Shown: piece by piece, positions 12,487 to 24,762 of the stretch | Layout: each line of letters begins with the position of its first letter | Position numbering within the stretch: position 1 is the stretch's first letter | Notes under the pieces: model-generated | Seen by the model: only the letters and a program-made list of their open reading frames with translations | The model's database searches: none | What the model was told of the DNA's origin: nothing | Made by a program: the position numbers and the translations under genes | Assembly: GCA_020746995.1 (NCBI GenBank) | Contig: JAGPXD010000001.1 | Span: 1,736,001 to 1,800,000, forward strand | Source: Plectosphaerella cucumerina | Taxonomy: Eukaryota > Ascomycota > Sordariomycetes > Glomerellales > Plectosphaerellaceae | Direction of reading: 5' to 3' | Length of the DNA: 64,000 nucleotides

Positions 12487-15400
12487 GACTGCGAGAGATC
12501 GAGACGATGACGGCCCTGAGAGGACTGTCACGTCGAATTTTTACAAGCGACTTGAGGTGCCGGGAGGATCGGCTGGCGGCGAGAACTGATGGCCAGGCCG
12601 ATGGGAGGTGTATCGATTCTGAAGCCAAGGAGAGGCTTTGTCGGTCGTCTCCCAATGCGTGATAGCAAGGGGCAAGTGTTATCGATTCGGTGTTGTGATT
12701 GTAGATTAGGGGAGTAAGGGGCCGAGTAAGCGAAAGGTTGTTGGCCAGACAAGAGGGGACGGAGAGGCGATCGAAAGTCTGAATGCTGGTGTCGCTGGGC
12801 AACGATGTGGCTGTCGTCCTATTCCGGGCGGCGGCGAGACGATGCGAGGCGAGGCGACGTGATCCGGTAAAACAGAAAGACTAAACGATCGGAGAGGGGT
12901 TGAAGGCAGACCACCGGAGCGAGTGAGGCGGCTGAACGAACAGAACGGGAACTGAGGAGGGGAAAGGGGAGGGAGGTGAAGGAAGGAGGGCTTCGCGAAG
13001 ATGATGCAGTGGGCAGGTAGCAAAAGTGTCGAAGGAGAGGATTTACAGTGTACGGGATTACAGCAGCACGGGGGGCACACGGGTGGGACCTCCCGTCCCG
13101 TCGACCTCCCGTCGTTGGAACACTGAAGGGCCGGTGCCTGTGGAACTTGAACGACCTAAGCACAACGCCTAAGGCTTGGCCTCTACAGCGCCCTCAGGGT
13201 CCTTCAGCAGTCCAATGGCCCTATTAACTGGCCTGAGGGGTGTGCCCGGGCTGCCCGGAAGGCAACAGAATGTGAAGAAGCCCAGTGCAACCGTCGGACC
13301 CCGTGCGAGAGCGAAACGACGACCAAAACTGGGAGGAACTCCACTCGCGCCTGCACTTCGTGGTCTACGGCACCCTACTCAGTCCCAACGCGCAAGTCTC
13401 TTTTTTGGCTTACTCCAGCTGTCTAGCGTGTGGCCGTGAGCCGACTGGGCCACTGTGACCCACCCCTCAGCGCGCCGTGGGCATGATCTCACAGGCCGGG
13501 ACCCCTGGGCGGGGCGCGGCTTCCATGTTTAGACCTCCGCCGGCGAATTGGGTTGCAGGGGTTTGCGGAAGTGTGGCACTGTGCCCGCTCGTCCTACCAG
13601 AGGTATGGGCTGCCAAAAAAGATCAACAAATCCAGAATGGATCTGAGGTGCCGAAAGCCCCGGTTGCCATTCGCCAGCGGCCGCCTGGATCGTCCGGAGA
13701 CCGCGACCACAGCCCCCCTGGCCCTCCGAGGGGTCCCCCCTTTTTTCCTCACGTACCGTTTTCCAGAGTAAAAAGAAATACGAGGCGGCGAAACTGGACG
13801 GACGGGTCGACTGCCGAGAGCGGTAGATGGCGCGACGACAGGACACGCCAACAGGGTATGGTCAAGAATTGATTGCTTGCTGATATCAGGCCTATGGCGA
13901 TGACGATCTCATCGGGATTTCCAGCTTGCCTCTCAAACCTGTGCTTTTCTCCCCAGTGTCGGTGAACATCGAGATGTCCCTACACCTACTTGAAGCTTCA
14001 CTCTGAGTTTGTCCGAGTCGGCCATCGTGCCCTGCGTGCGTCTTGTGTCGGTCGCACACCACTGCGGGAGACAACGTCTGACATGGTTCAAATCCGTTGG
14101 CCAAGACCCGATGCGCCCTCCATACGAACAGCAGTGATTCACAGCTTCGTATCCAGCTGGTCTGGTGGTTAGCTGCTGCAGCACAGCATGCATGACGAGC
14201 ACCGACGGTGGCGGGAGGCTTCACGTCATGCATGCACCTAGACGTCCCGTCGTCCACTGGCCAGTGGCCACTACCTACTTCAAATAGAACCCGGGGCCAA
14301 TCCATCGTGTTCCTCTCTCCTCCGAGGCTGTGCCTTGGCCTGATGATGACTGTACGTTGCTACTCGTAAAACTAGCTTGCTTGCTTGCAGGATGCAGATG
14401 TGGTCTTTTTTCTCTCGGTCCGCCACGGCTCGGGCTGTTGTTGTCCCCTTTCCCCTTCGCCCCATGGGCAGGCGGAGCACCAGCAAGCAAGAAATAGGGG
14501 CAGCCATGCGGTCAATTCTTTTTTTGGGCCAGGGCTCCGTCGCTAGCGGCCGATGGTGCCCGCCGATCGCAGAACAAGCTGCCAAGGAACTGTTAGTTCC
14601 AGTAGATGCTTGAGAGGTCCACGCCAGATGGACCGATGGATGGATGGTAAAATCCGGGACAGGCTACGCAACAACAAAGCCACGTCCCCGTCGAGTCGAG
14701 CGGCCATCTTCCAAGGCTGGGATGCATCCACGGAGCGGTCTGGTGCCAGTTCGGACGTCCGTTCGGGTTACAGAGAGAGGGGCGGGTGCATTCAAGTTGG
14801 TGACACCGGGAGGCGGCAATCGGAAAATAGGCAGGTGCCCTGTGGTGCAATGAATGCCCCCCTACTTCCCATTTGCACGGTCGCTGGGTCGCTCCTTCCC
14901 GTGTGTCCGCACGACTCAAACCAGGGGCGGGGCGCACAGTGCAATCGCAATTCCCAAGTACCTTCCGTCTCCTGTTGGTCTTTCCTTCCTCACCACTAGG
15001 CAAAGGGATCAAATTCGGGGCATGTAGTGATACCATGTTCATTCCCAACTCCGGGACATGTCTCAACATCACTTTGCTTTGCAGACATGTTTGTTTTGAC
15101 TACGGATACTCACAACGCCACGAGCTTCGCCTGATGCCCTGAACTGCGAGTACCAACTGGTCGGCCAAGCTGCTTTGCTGCACATATCAGACATGAACAG
15201 CCTCCGCGGCGATCATTGCTGTCACTACAGTACAGGAAGCGAGGCCACCAGTTCGTTGGCGAGTCGCATGTAGACAGGCGGGCCGACGACCGCATTGCAA
15301 ACTCCATCTGATCTTCCCACAGCTGCCCTGCCAGCCTGCCACAGCAACAAAGAACGACTCCTCTCTGGCGTTTCAAATTGCGCAAGCTCTGCCAGTCACT

Positions 15401-17030
15401 CAGCTGACGGGCGATGTCAGACGGAGGAAGCAACAAGATGGAAGAGAGTGAACTCAACATCGGAGAGGCCCGTCACTGCCGCTCCTCGTACAACACAACG
15501 TTGCACCGCTGGGTGTCTCGCACAGCCTTACGGGCCCAGCGCCTCGCCCGCCCTCTCTCCCGCCAATGTCTGTCCGTCCGGGTCTCGGGATCTTCGCACA
15601 TGCTGTGGAATGCACCCAATTTGAAAGCATTGAGCACCGGAGCCGTAGGCGTCATGCCGGTCGTTCGTCGTCGGCGGGGCCTGATGCCTTGAATCTGCCC
15701 CGGTGCACGGTCGAGAATCTCGGCTGGAGAGATGTGATTCACCCAGCCATCCAGCCATCACTTGCCCGAATCCTCGAGATCATCACGCCTCTCAGACACA
15801 GAGCCGGCAAGAGACGGAACCCCGCAGGTCGTTGGTCGACGCCACAGCACTGGCCGTTGCCTGAGAGATCAGGGCTGGCGAACCAAATGCAGCAGAAGAA
15901 AGGCTGTCGAGGATCTGTTGCTGCGGCTGCGGCTGCCTTCATGCAAGCAGCTCCCAACGGCTGGTAGACGGAAGAGGGTACACGAAGGGACAGAAACCCA
16001 GCCAGCTTTAAGCACTGTGCTAGGAAGCAACAAGCTTTGACCGATGCTACCGAGTCCAGGGGGCGCCGAGGCGCGAGAGCCAAGTACCTACAGAGACTAC
16101 GAGTATCCGTACGTCCTGCAATGGGTCCAACAGAGCGACCTGCCGACCAGGTTTTCTCGAAGGCCAAGAAGGGTTTTCAATCACTCAGCGCCCAGCTGGC
16201 TCCCTTGCTGCCTGTCAGTCGTCCCGCCCGGGAAAAGCGAGAAAGAGAGCGTGGAGAATATGGAACCACCCGGCGACATTGACAAGGAGTGGGTGACTCC
16301 GCCGCCACTGCACACCCAAGCACCCGTACCGAACACGCCAGAGCCCAGGGCTCGTATCAAGTATGGCAGAGAGACATTCGCTTTCGCGTCTTGTCGCCCA
16401 CCGTACCACCCCCTGTCTCGTGGGCCCCGAAGAAAACAAACCCCTTTCTCCCCCCTCCCTCTACCAACGCTAGTTTCGTGCAAAGCGAGTCGCCCACGAC
16501 CGCTGGCCTGCCTGAACACGACCCCCCGGCCTGACCTGGACCTGGCCCTGCTACTGTACGAGTACTGTACCTGAACGGGATCTTGATTGCCTGTCTTCAG
16601 TTGTTGCTCCCTCACAAGCGAATTCGCAGAGCCTGCCGGAACTCGCATGGAGACATTCTAGTCCTCTCGAGCCTCGTCGTTTGATCTCTCTCCTCTCCCC
16701 TCCCCTACACTCGCTATTCCCATCTTCAGTTCTATTCGCACCGCGGTCGTTTCCTCTGTCGGACCATCACTCGTTACCTTGGTTGCCGCCACCTTGTAAT
16801 CGTCTGCTTCCAACAAATTTCCCACCCGCCTAATCAAACCACCTCTCTCCTCAACGTCGACGACATCGCCCGACCCGACGAACCTCGACGCCGCCTTGTC
16901 AATACACGACGGGGACCTCGTCTGTTACAACGGCTACATCCGTTCTGATCTCGGTGCCATTGTAGACACAGTCTCCTAATCGACGCGGCCCTCGACACAC
17001 GCTGTTGCTCGCAGGGCGCCACTGCCCGTC
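12487..17030. promoter_or_regulatory. shared divergent promoter region of class VII and class V chitin synthases
   Basis: These 4.5 kb separate two head-to-head chitin synthase genes and hold no supported coding sequence. On the minus strand the first 995 bases upstream of the class VII start (12487-13481) contain no ATG. On the plus strand 16650-17030 is ATG-free and CT-rich before the class V start, and a five-codon upstream frame (ATG to TAG) lies at 16647-16661. Regulatory sites for both genes should be here, but I cannot place individual factor-binding sites with confidence. Confidence 0.6.
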
Positions 17031-20000
17031 ATGGCCCTCAACCTTCCGGCTCTCTCCAGCTCCGGCGGAGGAGCCCATACCCAGCCGTCACTGCCCTCGC
17101 TGCCGGCGCATCTCCAATCAGACACACACCTGACGGCACACCTGGCCAGTCGTTTCCATGTCTCCATGCCGACTGCGAAGCTTTCGTCCCATGGCCTCAT
17201 TTCGCTCAACACATACACATCTTCCTCCAAGGGCCCCGAGGGTGGCAAGGAGGGCAGCGCCATGGCTGGCGCCGAGGAGATGGCGGAACGGGCCTGGATC
17301 AGGCTCGGCCACAGGTCTGAGAACCAGGCTGTCGTCTTCCTGTAAGTCTTCACGAACCCCAACCGCGGCGGCTGCTCGCATAACAAAGTCCCGGCTGACA
17401 ATGTTCGTTCCTCTGCAGCGGCGAGTCTGGCTCTGGCAAGTCCACCATCAGGGCTCACCTCCTCACTTCCCTCCTCAACAAGTCCTCCACGCCCCTCTCC
17501 ACCAAGGTCTCCCTCGCCGCCTACGTCTTCGACACGTTGACAACCACAAAGACCGCAACGACCCCGACTGCCTCCAAGGCTGGCTTGTTCTACGAACTGC
17601 AGTACGACACAGCCACATCCACAAACCCCGTTCTGATTGGAGGCAAGCTCATCGACCATCGCCTCGAGAGGAGCCGCATCACCGACATCCCGACCGGCGA
17701 GCGGAACTTCCACATCCTGTACTACCTCCTGGCTGGCACGAGCGCCGCCGAAAAGGCTCATCTTGGCTTTGAGGACTCGGCAGGCTCCCAGCGGAGATGG
17801 AAGTACCTCGGCCACCCCACTCAGCTCAAGGTCGGCATCAACGACGCTGAGGGCTTCCAGGTCTTCAAGAACGCCCTCAAGAAGCTCGAATTCCCTCGCA
17901 GCGAGATTGCCGAGATCTGCCAGGTCCTTGCCAGCGTATTGCACATTGGACAGCTGGATTTCGAGAGCACCTCCAACACACAGGTCAACGGCGATGACAG
18001 TGGCGGCTTCTCGCACGAGGGCGGCAACACCGTCACCGCTGCCAAGAACAAGGAGGTCCTCGCCATCATTGCCGCCTTCCTCGGCGTCAACGCCCAGGAG
18101 CTCCAGAACACGCTCTCGTACAAGACCAAGATGATTCACAAGGAGCGCGTCACGGTCATGCTCGACCCCAACGGCGCCCGCTCCCATGCCAATGAGCTGG
18201 CCAGGACCCTGTACAGCCTCCTCGTCACCTACATCATCGAGAGCATCAACCAGCGCCTGTGTGCTCCCGACGAGAGCGTAGCCAACACTGTTTCCATTAT
18301 TGACTTCCCCGGCTTCGCCCAGCAGGCGTCCACCCGCTCGGCCCTGGATCAGCTTCTGAACAACGCCGCGACCGAGGCTCTGTACAACCTGACTCTCCAG
18401 AACTTCTTCGACCGCAAGGCCGACATGCTGGAGAACGAGGAGGTCAGCGTGGCTGCCACCAGCTACTTCGACAACTCGGACGCTGTCCGTGGTCTGCTCA
18501 AGTCCGGCAACGGTCTGTTGAGCATCCTCGACGATCAGAGCCGACGCAACCGCACCGACCTCCAGTTCCTTGAGAGCCTGCGCAAGAGGTTCGAGGGAAA
18601 GAACCCCGCCATCACCGCCGGCTCTGCCACGGCCAGGCTGCCCGGCAGCAACTTCCTTACCGAAAACACCGCTGCCATCTTCACCGTGAAGCATTTCGCT
18701 GGCGAGGTCGACTACTCTATCAAGGGACTTGTTGAGGAGAACGGCGAGGTCGTCTCAGGCGATCTGTTGAACCTGATCAACTCATCCAAGAGCGACTTTG
18801 TCTCCCGTCTCTTCGGCCAGGAAGCCCTCCAGACCGTCGCGCACCCCAAGGAGAAGACGACTGTCATGCAAGCCACCATCTCCTCCAAGCCGATGCGTGC
18901 GCCCAGTGTCATGTCGAGGAAGACACACCGGACGGCGCGAAACCGTGAGCGCCTCGCGGCACACCAGCGTCAGCTGACCGAAGAGGAGCTCGAAAAGATG
19001 AGCGACGACGCCTCCCAGGCGGGTGGCACTACCCAGAGCAAGCTGTCCGAGCAGGGCGCCTCTGGTCAGTTCCTCTCCGCTCTGGATCTCGTGACCAAGG
19101 CCGTCGCGGACCCCAGCACGAACTCCTACTTCGTCTTCTGTCTGAAGCCCAACGACCGCCGCATCGCCAATCAATTCGACAGCAAGTGCGTCCGCACGCA
19201 GGTCCAGACGTTCGGCATCGCCGAGATCAGCCAGCGACTGCGGTCGGCTGACTTCAGTCTGTTCCTTCCCTTCGGGGAGTTCCTGGGCCTCGCCGATGCC
19301 GACACGATTCTCGTCGGCAGCGAGAAGGAGCGCGTTGAGATGATTGTCGATGACAAGAGGTGGCCCAGCAACGAGGTCCGCATTGGCTCGACTGGTGTCT
19401 TCCTCAGCGAGAGGTGCTGGATGGAGGTGGCCCAGCTGATCGAGGCGGGCTCCGCCTCTGGCCGCGGCTTGCACTCGGACGCTGGCGACGGCATGACGCC
19501 TGACGCCTTCGCCATGTCCAAGGAACGCCTCCTCTCGGCCGGCAACACCCCGCTCATGTACGGCGAGAAGACCCGCAGCGGCTACTTTGGCGGGCACGAC
19601 AACTCTGACGCCCGTTCAGAGGCCGGCGTCTCCGCGTTTGGCGGCGGTGACATGTTCAAGAACCTTGACACCCGCGAACAAATGGCGGAGCGCGGCAACG
19701 AGAAAGATATGGTCGAGGTCGAGGAGTACAAGGACAGCGCGAGCCGCAAGCGCTGGATGTTCATGGTCTACATGTTGACCTGGTTCGTCCCTGACTTCCT
19801 GATCAGATGGCTTGGCCGCATGCCGCGCAAGGATGTCCGCATTGCCTGGCGAGAGAAGTTGGCCATCAACTTCCTTATCTGGCTGTCCTGTCTCTTCGTT
19901 GTCTTCTTCATCATCGTCTTCCCGATGCTTATCTGTCCTCGTCAGCACGTCTACAGCACAGATGAGCTCTCGTCCTACAACGGCGACGACGGCAGTCCGG

Positions 20001-22794
20001 GCGCGTACACGGCGATCCGCGGCTACGTCTTCGACCTCGAGGCCTTCGCTCCCCATCACTACCCTCGTTTCGACCTCATTCCCAGGACGGCCATCATGAA
20101 CTACGCGGGCGTTGACGCAAGCTCCTTGTTCCCCATCCAGGTCAGCGCGCTGTGCCAAGGCACAACCGGCTCGGTCGACGAGCGTGTTCTGCTGAACTAC
20201 AAGAACACCAACATTACCGGTTCGCCCACCCTCATCAGGAACAACGATGTCAACGCCCAGTACCACGACTTCCGCTTCTTCACTGGCGACTACCGGCCAG
20301 ATTGGTACTTTGAGCAGCTCACGATGCTCAGGGGTGACAGTGGTGGCTACATGAAGGGACGCATCGGCTACTCGGCCCAGTACCTTCAGACACTGGCCGA
20401 CAACTCCCGGCTGGTGGCTAGCATCGACGGTCGTGTCTACGATTTGACCGAGTACGCCAAGGGCGGTCGCCCTATGCGTGATCAGAACGGAAACACCGAG
20501 TTCACCGTCGATGACGAGAACGCCGTCAACTTCATGGACAACAATGTCGTTCAACTTTTCTCAAGCCAGGCCGGCGAGGACATCTCTCAGCACTGGGAGA
20601 GCCTGAGCATCAACGCGGACGTCAAGGCCCGCATGATGACGTGCCTGAACAATCTCTTCTACATCGGAGATGTCGACACTCGTAACTCGGTCAGATGCCA
20701 GTTCGCGGCGTACCTCGTGCTCGCCATCTCGATCCTCCTGGCCAGCATTATCGGTTTCAAGTTCTTCGCCGCCCTGCAGTTCGGCACAAAGAACATCCCC
20801 GAGAATATCGACAAGTTTATCATGTGCCAGATCCCGGCCTATACCGAGGATGAGGATTCGCTCCGCCGTGCCATCGACTCGGCTGCCAGGATGCACTACG
20901 ATGACAAGCGCAAGCTGCTCGTCGTCGTTTGCGATGGTATGATTATCGGTCAGGGCAACGACAGGTCTACCCCCCGCATCGTCCTGGACATTCTGGGTGT
21001 TTCCGAGACGATCGACCCGGAGCCGCTCTCCTTTGAGTCTCTCGGCGAGGGTCTCAAGCAGCACAACATGGGCAAGGTGTACTCGGGTCTGTACGAGGTC
21101 CAGGGACACATCGTGCCTTTCCTTGTCCTCGTCAAGGTCGGCAAGCCGTCCGAGGTTTCTCGTCCTGGTAACCGTGGCAAGCGTGATTCTCAGATGGTCA
21201 TCATGCGCTTCCTGAACCGCGTCCACTACAACCTTCCCATGAGCCCCCTCGAGCTGGAGATCTACCACCAGATCCGCAACATCATCGGCGTCAACCCTAC
21301 TTTCTACGAGTTCATGTTCCAGATCGACGCAGACACGGTCGTCGCCCCTGATTCGGCCACGAGAATGGTTTCGACGTTCCTGAGAGACACCCGCATCATC
21401 GCCGTCTGTGGCGAGACCGCTCTGAGCAACGCCAAGTCGTCCTTCATTACCATGATCCAGGTGTACGAGTACTGGATCTCTCACAACCTGACCAAGGCCT
21501 TCGAATCCCTCTTCGGCAGTGTCACCTGTCTTCCCGGCTGCTTCACCATGTACCGCATCCGCGCCGCCGAGACTGGCAAGCCCCTCTTCGTCAGCCGTGA
21601 GGTTGTCGACGCCTACGCCTGCATCCGTGTCGATACGCTGCACATGAAGAACCTCCTGCATCTCGGCGAAGACAGATACCTGACGACCCTGCTTCTCAAG
21701 TTCCACAACAAGTACAAGACCAAGTACATCTTCCGCGCCCAGGCCTGGACCATCGCTCCCGACTCGTGGCAGGTCTTCATGTCGCAGCGTCGTCGCTGGA
21801 TCAACTCGACCGTGCACAACCTTATGGAACTGATCCCCATGGCCCAGCTGTGCGGTTTCTGCTGCTTCTCCATGCGTTTCGTCGTCTTTGTCGACCTCAT
21901 CAGTACCATCGTCCAACCCGTCACCCTCGTCTACATCGTCTACCTGATCGTCATTCTCGTCATGAACCCCGGTACGATTCCCGTCACAGCCTTCATCTTG
22001 CTCGCCGCCATCTATGGTCTGCAGGCCATCATCTTCATCCTGCGCCGCAAGTGGGAGATGATTGGATGGATGATTCTCTACATCCTGGCCATCCCCGTGT
22101 TCAGTTTCGGTCTGCCTCTGTACGCCTTCTGGCACATGGACGACTTCGCCTGGGGTAACACTCGTGTCGTTGCCGGTGATGACGGCAAGAAGGTCGTCGT
22201 CACGGATGAGGGCAAGTTCGACCCGGCATCGATCCCCCGCAAGAAGTGGGAGGAGTACCAGGCGGAGCTCTGGGAGTCCCAGACTGTCCGCGACGACGCC
22301 CGATCCGAGGTGTCGGGCTTCAGCTACGCCACCAAGGGCCAGGCCATGGTCGGTGTTACGGAGCTCGGCGGCGGCTGCTACGGCAGCAGCCGGCCCGGAT
22401 CCATCGCCGGCGGCTACGGCGGCGCCCCCCAGATGCCGCAGATGATGTACAACCAGTCGCGCATGTCGCTTGCGCACTCGGAGGCGGGTGGCGCCGGCGC
22501 CAGGAACTCGCAGTTCGGCGGCTCCCAGTTCTTCACCGCCGAGGACATGGTGGGCCTGCCCAGCGACGACGCCCTGCTGTCCGAGATCCGCGAGATCCTG
22601 CGCACCGCCGACCTGATGACTGTCACCAAGAAGGGTGTCAAGCAGGAGCTGGAGCGTCGCTTCGGCCTTCCCCTGGACGCCAAGCGCGCCTACATCAACA
22701 GCGGTATGTTTCCTTCCCATGCACGAGCCTCCCGAATTGTTACTGACTCTTTTCATCTATAGCCACCGAAGCCCTCCTCTCGGGCCAGCTGTAA
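17031..22794 (+). CDS. csmA: class V chitin synthase with myosin motor domain
   Basis: An 1875-aa protein from exons 17031-17341, 17419-22703 and 22763-22794. The N-terminal myosin motor domain (to about residue 775) has a complete P-loop, GESGSGKST at about 104-112; a switch I-like TPTASK (152-157, Lys where myosins have Arg); and a switch II DFPGF (399-403). Next come membrane segments (about 884-905 and 917-941), a cytochrome b5-like domain (about 960-1020) and a membrane helix (about 1198). The GT2 chitin synthase core follows (DADT near 1406, EDRYLTTLL near 1521, QRRRWINST near 1560), then C-terminal membrane helices and a DEK_C domain (about 1820-1875). It makes chitin at hyphal tips and septa; the motor domain is known in Aspergillus CsmA to bind actin. 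Intron 1 lies immediately before the P-loop codons. The last exon encodes only ten residues. Orthologues are called CsmA, ChsV or Chs6. Confidence 0.96.
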
Positions 22795-23355
22795 TGCAGC
22801 ATGTTCACTCTCTCTCTGGTGGGGCCTACTCCCCGTCACATCCCGCACATAGTGTTTGGCTCGAACATGTCGGTCCTTTCTGGCCGTTGACGAAAAAATT
22901 GACGAGTTTGTCCTGGTCGACAGGGGTGTTCTTCCAATCATTTTGGTGTTTTTCATGATGACGCCGCCGCTCGCCAGCCGCTGTCTTGCCTTGCCGGTAT
23001 ATAGATGTGGTCATCAAAGTGGCCTGCCTACTGCCCCCGCTTACTACACGCTAATATTTCTGTTATCGACGGGGGAGCCGCTCCATGTCTTTCTGCATTT
23101 TGTCCCTGTCCCTGTGGGAACCACCACTGCGTGCCTCTGCTGTTTTCTTGCTGTTTTTTGTCTAGTCGCCGCCTCGTTGAGAGCGCTGTTTGGATAGGGG
23201 CCGGTGTATAAAGGAATGCAATTCGTTCAACTATCTGCCTTCTGACGTTGCTGCGATACACGCGAGTCTTGAAAGCGATGTCATGATATTTGTTTTATTT
23301 CACTGATCATTGCCAACTTGTTGCTATTTACTCCCATAGTACATATCCACTCTAT
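22795..23355. other. convergent 3' intergenic region
   Basis: Non-coding DNA between the 3' ends of the class V chitin synthase (+) and the Ecm4-like gene (-). It is AT-richer than the coding flanks and should hold both 3' UTRs. No RNA gene was recognised. Confidence 0.6.
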
Positions 23356-24762
23356 CTACGCCTTGACCTTGGCTGCCGCGACCTCCTCGTCCAGCGGCAG
23401 GATGTCGGGCAGAGGACCGACGGGGGCGATGGAGAAGGGGTTGATCTGGGTGTGGCTCTTGGTGTAGTGGAACTTGATGTGCTCGAACTGGGTGGTGTCC
23501 TTGAAGGCGGGCTCGTTCCAGTACAGGTTCCGCATCCACTTGTGGATGTGAGGGTAGCCGGAGCGGATGTCGCGGATATTGCACTTGAAGTGCTGGACGT
23601 AGACGGGCTGGAGGGTGTTAGCTGGATCAAGCACGGAGAAGGGAGTTGGCTTACGTCGAAGCGGATGATGGTAACGAAGCTGTGAGAAGGTAGAGTTAGT
23701 CAGAAGACCGGTGAGGGAGGAGTAAGTAAGGGACGGGACGCACAGCCTGATGTCGACCTCTGTGATCTCGTTGCCGAACCAGAAGGGCCCGTCGCCGGGC
23801 TTCTTGGCGGCCAGGTAAGCCTCTGCCCTGTCGAGGGCCTCGAAGAGAGCGACGACGTTGCGCTCGTAGGCCTGCTGGGTGGTGGCGAAGCCGGACTTGT
23901 AGACGCCGTTGTTGATGAGGTCGTAGATCCACTCGTTGGCCTCGTCGATCTGGGCGCGCAGAGCCTCGGGGTACGGGCGGAACGCGCGCTTCTTCTCGTC
24001 GGTGATGAGGTCGTCGAACTGCAGCGTGTCAGCGGGCTGGTCCTTCACAGAAAACGGAGGGAACAGCACGTACCTCGGTGCCCAGCATGCGCAGGATCTC
24101 ACTGCTCTCGTTGCTCACGATGGTGTTTGTCTTCTTGTCATACAGCACAGGCACAGTGAAGCGGCCCTCGTAGCCAGGCTCCTTCTCAAAGTAAATCTCG
24201 CGCAGGTGCGTAAAGGCCTCATGGCCGGGGACAGGGTCCGGAATGACAGCGTCGCCGGGGACGTCGCCATCATCCTTGGTGATGAAGCGCCAACCGCCGG
24301 AACCGAGGTGCCAGTGCACGACGGAGAAGGAGATGATGTCCTCGAGGCCCTTAAGGCGGCGGGTGATGAGGGTGCGGCAGGCCCAGGGACAGGCGTAGCT
24401 GACGTAGAGGTGGTAGCGGCCCTTTTCGGGGGGGAACTGGGCGCCGGCGTCGCGGGAGATCCAGTTGCGGAAGGACGAGACCTGGCGCTTGAACTCGCCC
24501 GAGGCGTCGCCGGGCTTGACCCAGGCGGTGATGTTGTCTTTGTTTCCGGTGGACTGCAGGAGGAGGTGTCAGTGGCGGTGCGCTACTAATTCCAGGGGTC
24601 AGAGGCTACCATGGTTCTCGTCTGGTGCACGGAGGTGTTGCTGGCGATGGTGACGATAGGGCTTGTGGTGGTGATGGAGCGGCTGCTGCTGATGAGAGAC
24701 CGGCGAAAGGTATGCGCTGTGAGATTAGGCCGTGTCAAGCGTGAGAGACAGCGAATCGTCAT
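23356..24762 (-). CDS. ECM4: S-glutathionyl-(chloro)hydroquinone reductase (Ecm4/Xi-class GST)
   Basis: A 394-aa protein from five minus-strand exons: 24762-24610, 24553-24074, 24018-23744, 23679-23655 and 23607-23356. It uses glutathione to reduce glutathionyl-hydroquinones and belongs to the omega-like Xi glutathione transferases. The thioredoxin-fold half carries the catalytic CPWA motif with Cys106 (context YVSYACPWACR); NESSEI, the glutathione-site motif, and the all-helical C-terminal half follow. Exon 1 encodes 51 residues rich in Arg, Ser and Thr and almost free of acidic residues, typical of a mitochondrial presequence. It ends exactly at an internal ATG (24612-24610), and intron 1 starts right after that codon. 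A start at the internal ATG would give a 344-aa cytosolic form. Exon 4 is only 25 nt. Confidence 0.9.

Noticed and set aside
16034..16282. Short charged open frame upstream of the class V gene
   Set aside because: It has no motif, lies in the shared promoter region, and its codon use is not consistent with the neighbouring genes.
16976..18694. 572-codon open frame on the minus strand
   Set aside because: Antisense shadow of the class V myosin motor exons, with no motifs.
20561..22756. 731-codon open frame on the minus strand
   Set aside because: It lies fully opposite the conserved class V chitin synthase core. Its composition (Val/Asp/Gly/Leu-rich) is that of an antisense reading of GC-rich codons, and it has no family motif.
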